Shown here: positions 14,375-18,283 of the stretch, piece by piece | Numbering within the stretch: position 1 is the stretch's first letter | Layout: each line of letters opens with the position of its first letter | Source: an uncultured Clostridia bacterium | Lineage (GTDB): Bacteria > Bacillota > Clostridia > Christensenellales > Borkfalkiaceae | Direction: 5' to 3' | NCBI GenBank assembly: GCA_944372565.1 | Contig: CALVZR010000208.1 | Location: 1 to 18,283 of the forward strand | Length of the DNA: 18,283 bases | Made by a program: the position numbers and the translations under genes | The notes under the pieces: generated by a model | Database searches by the model: none | What the model was told of the DNA's origin: nothing | What the model saw: the letters and a program-made list of their open reading frames with translations, nothing else

Positions 14375-15568
14375 ATGAAATATTTTGAAAGTCCCGATGC
14401 GGCGTATATCGAAAAACTGCATGCGGCGCTCGATTACGGCGAACACAACGCGATGGTACAAAAAACCAACGCCCTTTTCGATAAAGGACAAGCGGACAGA
14501 ATGCCCATGACGGTGGGGATCAACTCCCGTTATCTGCTTCTCGATCCGAAGTTCAACAAAAAGAAAATAACGTATAAAGAATTTACATACGATTCGCGGC
14601 TGATGTTTGAAGTGCTGGCGGAGTTCAACGCTTTCTGCAACCTGTACGTGCCGTATTTTCACGAAATGGGGCCGGGTTCGCCGCTTTCGTTCGGACCGGA
14701 TTTCCAGAACTTCGCGGAGGCGGCGTGGTTCGGCGCTCCCCTTGAATTTCCCGAAAACGACGTGCCCGCCGTGCATGCGTTTTTAAACGAAGATAACAAA
14801 AATATGCTCTTCGACAAGGGATTCCCCGAACCGCTTTCGGGCATATACGAGGTCGGGTTCAGGCATTACGAAAATTTCCTGAAATATGCCGAACATTACG
14901 AGGCGGAGGGCTGCCCCGTGAAGGAGATCTGGCCCACGGGGCTGACCACGGACGGGCCGTTCACGCTGGCGTGCGAAATGTGCGGCACGACGGAGATGTG
15001 CGTGCGGCTCTACGAAGACGAGGCGTATGCGAAACAGCTTCTCGGTTACATCACGGACGCGGTGATCCAAAGGATAAAGGCGTTCCGCAAAGTCTGGGGC
15101 GTGCCGCAGAAATTGGAGAGCATGTTTATGGCGGACGACAGTATCGCCCTGCTTTCCGAAGAGATGTATGAAGAAATCGTTCTTCCTTTCCATAAAAAGC
15201 TGGTAAAAGAACTGGTCACGGAAAACGGAACGCTCTTTATTCACCTTTGCGGCGATGCGACCCGTCATTTTCCCACCATACAAAGGGAACTGCGGTGCAA
15301 CCGCTTCGATACGGGTTTCCCCGTAAAACACGGCGAACTGTGCAAAACGCTCGGTCCGGATACCGTGATTATGGGCGGGCCTTCCGTGGCGTTTTTGCAA
15401 AATCACGGGGAAGAGGAAATCGAGGCGGAGGTCAAACGCATTATCGAGGATGTAAAGCCCTATACGCGCCGCTTTATGATGCGGGAAGGAAACAATATTC
15501 CCCCGTTTATGGAGCTGGATAAAGTGCTGGCGATGTACCGCGCCGTGCTGAAATACGGAAAATATTGA
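14375..15568 (+). CDS. Uroporphyrinogen decarboxylase superfamily protein (methyltransferase-like), copy 1
   Basis: This encodes a 397-residue soluble protein of the UroD-like TIM-barrel superfamily, which includes heme UroD and the corrinoid methyltransferases MtaA, MtbA and CmuA. The late-barrel motif HLCGD supplies H290 and C292, the H-x-C zinc pair of the methyltransferases. The MRQAGR substrate motif of heme UroD is absent, so this is not a heme-pathway enzyme. In the methyltransferases a third zinc ligand, a cysteine, lies in a G-C-G segment near the C-terminus; here the matching stretch reads MREGNNIPPF, with no cysteine. An AAGGAG site lies 6 nt upstream of the ATG. The gene is first of two in an operon and diverges from the GH130-like gene. 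The substrate is unknown. Confidence 0.82.
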   Translation: MKYFESPDAAYIEKLHAALDYGEHNAMVQKTNALFDKGQADRMPMTVGINSRYLLLDPKFNKKKITYKEFTYDSRLMFEVLAEFNAFCNLYVPYFHEMGPGSPLSFGPDFQNFAEAAWFGAPLEFPENDVPAVHAFLNEDNKNMLFDKGFPEPLSGIYEVGFRHYENFLKYAEHYEAEGCPVKEIWPTGLTTDGPFTLACEMCGTTEMCVRLYEDEAYAKQLLGYITDAVIQRIKAFRKVWGVPQKLESMFMADDSIALLSEEMYEEIVLPFHKKLVKELVTENGTLFIHLCGDATRHFPTIQRELRCNRFDTGFPVKHGELCKTLGPDTVIMGGPSVAFLQNHGEEEIEAEVKRIIEDVKPYTRRFMMREGNNIPPFMELDKVLAMYRAVLKYGKY

Positions 15569-15581
15569 GAGGAGAAAACAT

Positions 15582-16679
15582 ATGACCAACAGAGAGAGGG
15601 TAAAAACGGCGATGAACGGCGGCGTGCCGGACAGGGTGCCCGTGTTCCCCGTCATCACCGATATGCACACGACATATCTTTACGGCGTTCCGCTGTGGCA
15701 GACGAGCGCCTTTCCGCGGCTCAAATACGATCTCTTGGAAATGGCGGTGCGCGACTACGGTTTTGACGGATTTGAAGCCCCTATGGGGCCTGCCGCCGAT
15801 TTCGGAAGGCATTTTTGCGTGCGCGAAGAAGACGGAAAAAAATACTTATACGACGGCGGCGTGAAAACCTGGGAACTTTCCGACGACAATTATCCCGTTC
15901 CCGTAAATCCGCCCGAAGAACCCGCGGTGCGGAGCAGGGAAGAAGTGAAAAAACTGACCTATCCCACGGCGGAAGAATATAAGAAAAACGGCTGGCTGAA
16001 AGAGTTGGAACGGCTGAAAGCGCGTTTCGGCGACGACGCTTATATTTCCTCGCACGCGGCGGGGTTCACGATGAACGGGCTGGTTTCCCTGCGCGGTTCC
16101 GTGCAGGCGATGCTCGATATTTACGACGAGCCGGAATTCGTGCACGACATTATCGGTTTTCTCACAAATCAGGCGATCGAGATCGGCAAAGCCATTATAG
16201 AGGCGGGGATAGACTGTATTTATATCGGCGACGCGTGGAGCAGCTGCTCGCTGATTTCCCCCGATATTTTCCGCGAATTCTGCCTGCCGTATTATAAACG
16301 GGCGGCGGCGGAGTTCCGCCGCAGGGGAGCGGACGTATATTTGCATATTTGCGGAAATTCCTCGCCGCTTTTTGAAATGATGGCGGAAACGGGCGTCAAC
16401 TGCATCGAGCCGCTCGACCCGCTCGGCGGCGTTTCCGTGGCGGACGCGAAAAAACGCGTGGGGAAAAAGGTATGCCTCAAAGGCGGCGTGAACACGCTTA
16501 CGTTTGTGAACGGTACGCCCGAAGATATCGAGCGGGAAACGCTGGAATGCCTGAAACAGGGTATGGAAGGCGGCGGGTATCTGCTCGGATCGGGGGACGA
16601 TCTGCCGCGCGAATCCAAGCCCGAAAACGTGCGGGCGATGGTGGAAACGGCGCATAAATACGGCAAATACGGCAAATGA
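15582..16679 (+). CDS. Uroporphyrinogen decarboxylase superfamily protein (methyltransferase-like), copy 2
   Basis: This encodes a 365-residue protein with the usual N-terminus of this superfamily (TNRERVKTAMNGGVPDRVPV). The barrel end carries the H-x-C pair H255 and C257 in HICGN, followed by CIEPLDPLGG and VCLKGGVNTLTFVNGTPED, typical of UroD-like methyltransferase relatives. Where MtaA-type enzymes have a cysteine as third zinc ligand, this protein reads GSGDDLPRES, with an aspartate pair. It lacks the heme UroD signature. It is clearly related to the upstream gene but divergent in sequence and length. A GAGGAG site follows the upstream stop directly, and the start is 13 nt downstream, so the two are cotranscribed. 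The C-terminus ends in a short YGKYGK repeat. No corrinoid protein gene is present in the window. Confidence 0.88.
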   Translation: MTNRERVKTAMNGGVPDRVPVFPVITDMHTTYLYGVPLWQTSAFPRLKYDLLEMAVRDYGFDGFEAPMGPAADFGRHFCVREEDGKKYLYDGGVKTWELSDDNYPVPVNPPEEPAVRSREEVKKLTYPTAEEYKKNGWLKELERLKARFGDDAYISSHAAGFTMNGLVSLRGSVQAMLDIYDEPEFVHDIIGFLTNQAIEIGKAIIEAGIDCIYIGDAWSSCSLISPDIFREFCLPYYKRAAAEFRRRGADVYLHICGNSSPLFEMMAETGVNCIEPLDPLGGVSVADAKKRVGKKVCLKGGVNTLTFVNGTPEDIERETLECLKQGMEGGGYLLGSGDDLPRESKPENVRAMVETAHKYGKYGK

Positions 16680-16690
16680 GTGTTTGCCGT
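16669..16690 (+). other. Hairpin spanning the stop codon of the second UroD-like gene
   Basis: ACGGCAAA (16669-16676) pairs with TTTGCCGT (16683-16690), with the TGA stop in the 6-nt loop. No T-run follows, so it is at best a weak terminator or a 3' end stabiliser. A run of A and T between 16700 and 16727 follows. Confidence 0.4.
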
Positions 16691-16734
16691 TCGCAGAAAA
16701 AGAAAAAAATTTTCAAAAAATTTTAAAAAGGGTA

Positions 16735-16763
16735 TTGACAAAGGGCAAAGCGTCGGTTATAAT
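16735..16763 (+). promoter_or_regulatory. Consensus sigmaA promoter of the large non-coding RNA
   Basis: TTGACA (16735-16740) and TATAAT (16758-16763) with exactly 17 nt between them are a perfect consensus. Transcription is predicted to start near 16770. No ribosome binding site with a credible gene follows. Confidence 0.9.
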
Positions 16764-16769
16764 TTAGGT

Positions 16770-17438
16770 GAACATAGAGATCGGCACAAAGCCGTCAACG
16801 GGGAGGAAAGTCCGATGGGCCAACATGAAGAGGAGCAAACGAGTTCAATCTCCCGAAATTTCCCGGGTGCTTAAAACGTAAGGGGAAATTTCCGCCCGAC
16901 CGTTTGTTTCGGAGAATGGGAAAAAAAGCCGTATGGAAAAGTGTTCCGAGGGAAAACGCGGATAAGTTTTCCGCAGGAACGTGCGCAGGGCGCAATCCGC
17001 TGCGAGGTTGTGCGAAAAAGATTCCGTACGCAAACAAAACGCAAAACAGTTCCGCGTGAACGCCGCGGCGAGAACAAATTTTAAGATCGGAAAGAAAAAA
17101 AGGAGCCGATCGGCGCAAGTGTGCGCAGCTGTCCGTCTGCGGGAAAGCGTGTTCCGTAAAAATTGCGGAAGTGCGCGCGCGGGGAGGATTTTGCGGAAAA
17201 TCCGCCGTAAAAAGGCGAAGCGCGTTTCGGCAGGAAACGCGAAGAAAGAAAACATACCAAAACTTTCGTTTTCGGAAAAAAATTCGCCCGCAGAAACGCG
17301 GAGGCTTTGCCGAAGGGTAAAAAAACGCGGCGGTCGGCGAAACGCCGAAGGAGAGAGGCAGGGTATTCTTTCGCAGAAACAACAAAATAAAACATCGGCG
17401 GCGGGCGTTTTCCACGGAAAACCCCCGCCGCTTTGTTT
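16770..17438 (+). ncRNA. Large structured non-coding RNA of uncertain class
   Basis: About 670 nt lie between a consensus promoter and a strong terminator, with no credible gene. Exact hairpins include CGGC/GCCG (16782-16794), a 10-bp stem (16855-16864 with 16883-16892), GGAAAAC/GTTTTCC (16951-16972), GCGCA/TGCGC (17113-17126), GGATTTT/AAAATCC (17186-17203), CGCGTTTC/GAAACGCG (17221-17241) and TCGGCG/CGCCGA (17334-17348). Unpaired stretches are A- and purine-rich, as in structured RNAs. GAGGAAAGTCC (16803-16813), about 34 nt from the start, is identical to conserved region I of RNase P RNA. The other conserved parts of RNase P, such as the ACAGAA...GGCTTA 3' strand of P4 and the TAAACCCC block, were not found. 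It may be a very divergent RNase P RNA, a member of the large ornate RNAs (ROOL, GOLLD, OLE), or a new class. The class is open; the RNA nature is well supported. Confidence 0.78.
17398..17438. terminator. Terminator of the large RNA, probably bidirectional
   Basis: Positions 17398-17412 pair with 17417-17431, giving 14 base pairs with one C-C mismatch and the loop CACG, followed by TTTGTTT. On the minus strand the stem is followed by a T-rich tract, so it may also stop the convergent membrane-protein gene that ends at 17455. Confidence 0.85.
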
Positions 17439-17454
17439 AAGCGCTCTGTTACGT

Positions 17455-18279
17455 TTATTTCGTCAATGCCGCAAGTTCGTTTTTCAGCTCGTTGATCTCG
17501 TTTTGCAGCGAATCGATTTCTTTTTCTAAAAGAGGAAGATGTTTTGTGTATAAGTCCTGCATATGCTCTGTTTTGAGTTTTTCCGCATTCTTCTTTCCGT
17601 ATTTGTTTATTAAAAAGATCGAGTAGATAAATCCGAAAAGCGATAATGTCAAAGCATCCAAAAATACAAGGTCTTTCATTTGTTTTTTAATGCCAAAAAA
17701 TCGGCGGATTTCATTATCCGAAGAAATAAGGTTTGTTGTCATAAAAATGCCGATAAAACACAAAATAAGCGATATTATTAAAAATAAAATAGCTTTTGAA
17801 CTTGTGCCTGCGTAAATTGCCATTTCGTAAAAAGAATAAATCGTTAATGCGACAACAAAAAGGTAAACTAAACGGAAAAGTACGGAGGTTATTGAAAGTT
17901 TGACCGTTTTTCGCAAAAGGGAGGAAGAAAGAGATTCTCCTTGTGTTTCTGCGGATTGAATATCGTTTTTTTGAGAAATCAAACGATCTAATTTTAATGT
18001 TTTCCGAGTAATTGCCTCCTGCAATTGTTCTATTTTTTTATTTTCAGCTTGTTTGATTTTACATAATTCGGCTTGTTTTTCGCAGTAATCGATGTTTTTT
18101 TGTATTTCTTCATTTCGGGGAAGTTGTTTAAAAGATTCCGCTGCGGCGAGAAAATCGCTTTCCGAGTTTGCGGAGTTCATTTTATCGTAGGCGTGGCGAT
18201 AAGTCTTTTCGGTTTTCAACATTTCAGTATGGGTTGCATTGGTGTTAGTATATAAGTGTGGACAGGAGAAGTCGAACAA
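17455..18279 (-). CDS. Coiled-coil membrane protein of unknown function (start uncertain)
   Basis: The reading frame encodes up to 274 residues. From the N-terminus there is a helical TPR-like segment (about 26-72, with SESDFLAAAESF and a YCEKQAEL end) and a charged coiled coil (about 73-105). Three hydrophobic helices follow (about 130-158, 162-186 and 205-226), then a C-terminal coiled coil rich in E, K, L and N (about 240-274). This layout recalls Firmicutes membrane proteins with cytoplasmic helical ends, but no named family is recognised. A TTG at 18279 is the first start in view, the frame stays open to the window edge, and an ATG at 18222 directly ahead of the TPR-like part is an alternative; none has a clear ribosome binding site. 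The gene is AT-rich compared with the core genes, suggesting transfer. It converges on the large RNA. Confidence 0.65.
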   Translation of the reverse strand: MFDFSCPHLYTNTNATHTEMLKTEKTYRHAYDKMNSANSESDFLAAAESFKQLPRNEEIQKNIDYCEKQAELCKIKQAENKKIEQLQEAITRKTLKLDRLISQKNDIQSAETQGESLSSSLLRKTVKLSITSVLFRLVYLFVVALTIYSFYEMAIYAGTSSKAILFLIISLILCFIGIFMTTNLISSDNEIRRFFGIKKQMKDLVFLDALTLSLFGFIYSIFLINKYGKKNAEKLKTEHMQDLYTKHLPLLEKEIDSLQNEINELKNELAALTK

Positions 18280-18283
18280 TCTA

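Noticed and set aside
14375..16679. Heme-pathway uroporphyrinogen decarboxylase (hemE)
   Set aside because: The MRQAGR substrate motif is missing in both proteins and an H-x-C zinc pair is present, so only superfamily membership is claimed.
16770..17438. Canonical RNase P RNA (class A or B) or tmRNA
   Set aside because: Only conserved region I is present. The 3' P4 strand, the TAAACCCC block and the AGATGAATGA block were not found. There is no tRNA-like end or tag frame for tmRNA. A divergent RNase P RNA remains possible.
16795..17529. Open frames of about 180-206 residues on both strands over the large RNA
   Set aside because: The plus-strand frame is dominated by K, R and A, and the minus-strand frame by F, R and S. 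Neither has a ribosome binding site or domain, and both run through exact hairpins and the terminator.
1..18283. tRNA genes, CRISPR arrays, insertion sequences or prophage
   Set aside because: No cloverleaf with a GGTTCGAATCC-type arm, no spaced direct repeats, and no transposase, integrase or phage structural gene was seen on either strand.

Overview
The window looks like a chromosomal segment of a moderately GC-rich, anaerobic, Clostridia-like bacterium, probably an uncultured gut lineage. The evidence is the gene order yqfC-yqfD-phoH-pgpH-ybeY-era-yqzL-recO, which is typical of spore-forming Firmicutes, followed by pyruvate phosphate dikinase, plus strong AGGAGG-type ribosome binding sites and sigmaA-like promoters. 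The genus cannot be set from the sequence alone.

Left part (1-9780): the 3' end of an aconitase-family hydratase with its terminator is followed by a long co-directional cluster. The cluster holds two sporulation genes (yqfC, a short yqfD), phoH, a c-di-AMP phosphodiesterase gene lacking the usual extracellular domain, ybeY, era, a 36-residue YqzL-like gene and recO. A sigmaE-like promoter precedes yqfC. Two good sigmaA-like promoters lie inside yqfD and inside phoH; they could supply the housekeeping genes independently of sporulation. ppdK follows under its own promoter, whose -35 box sits in the loop of the upstream terminator.

Middle part (9780-16690): an accessory carbohydrate region. 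A consensus promoter drives a DUF2284 cysteine-rich protein gene and a cytoplasmic GH78-like (alpha-L-rhamnosidase-type) glycosidase gene. These converge, through one shared hairpin overlapping both stop codons, with an AT-rich gene for a regulator containing two tandem HTH units. A GH130-like glycosidase/phosphorylase gene (minus strand) diverges from a two-gene operon encoding paralogous uroporphyrinogen-decarboxylase-superfamily proteins. Both have the HxC zinc motif of corrinoid methyltransferases, but neither has the third cysteine in the usual place.

Right part (16690-18283): a consensus TTGACA-17-TATAAT promoter and a strong hairpin terminator bracket about 670 nt with no credible protein gene and at least seven exactly paired hairpins. 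This is a large structured non-coding RNA. It carries the 11-nt GAGGAAAGTCC motif of RNase P RNA near its 5' end but lacks the other RNase P conserved blocks, and it is the most interesting object in the window. It converges with an AT-rich gene for a coiled-coil membrane protein of unknown function that may run off the window edge.
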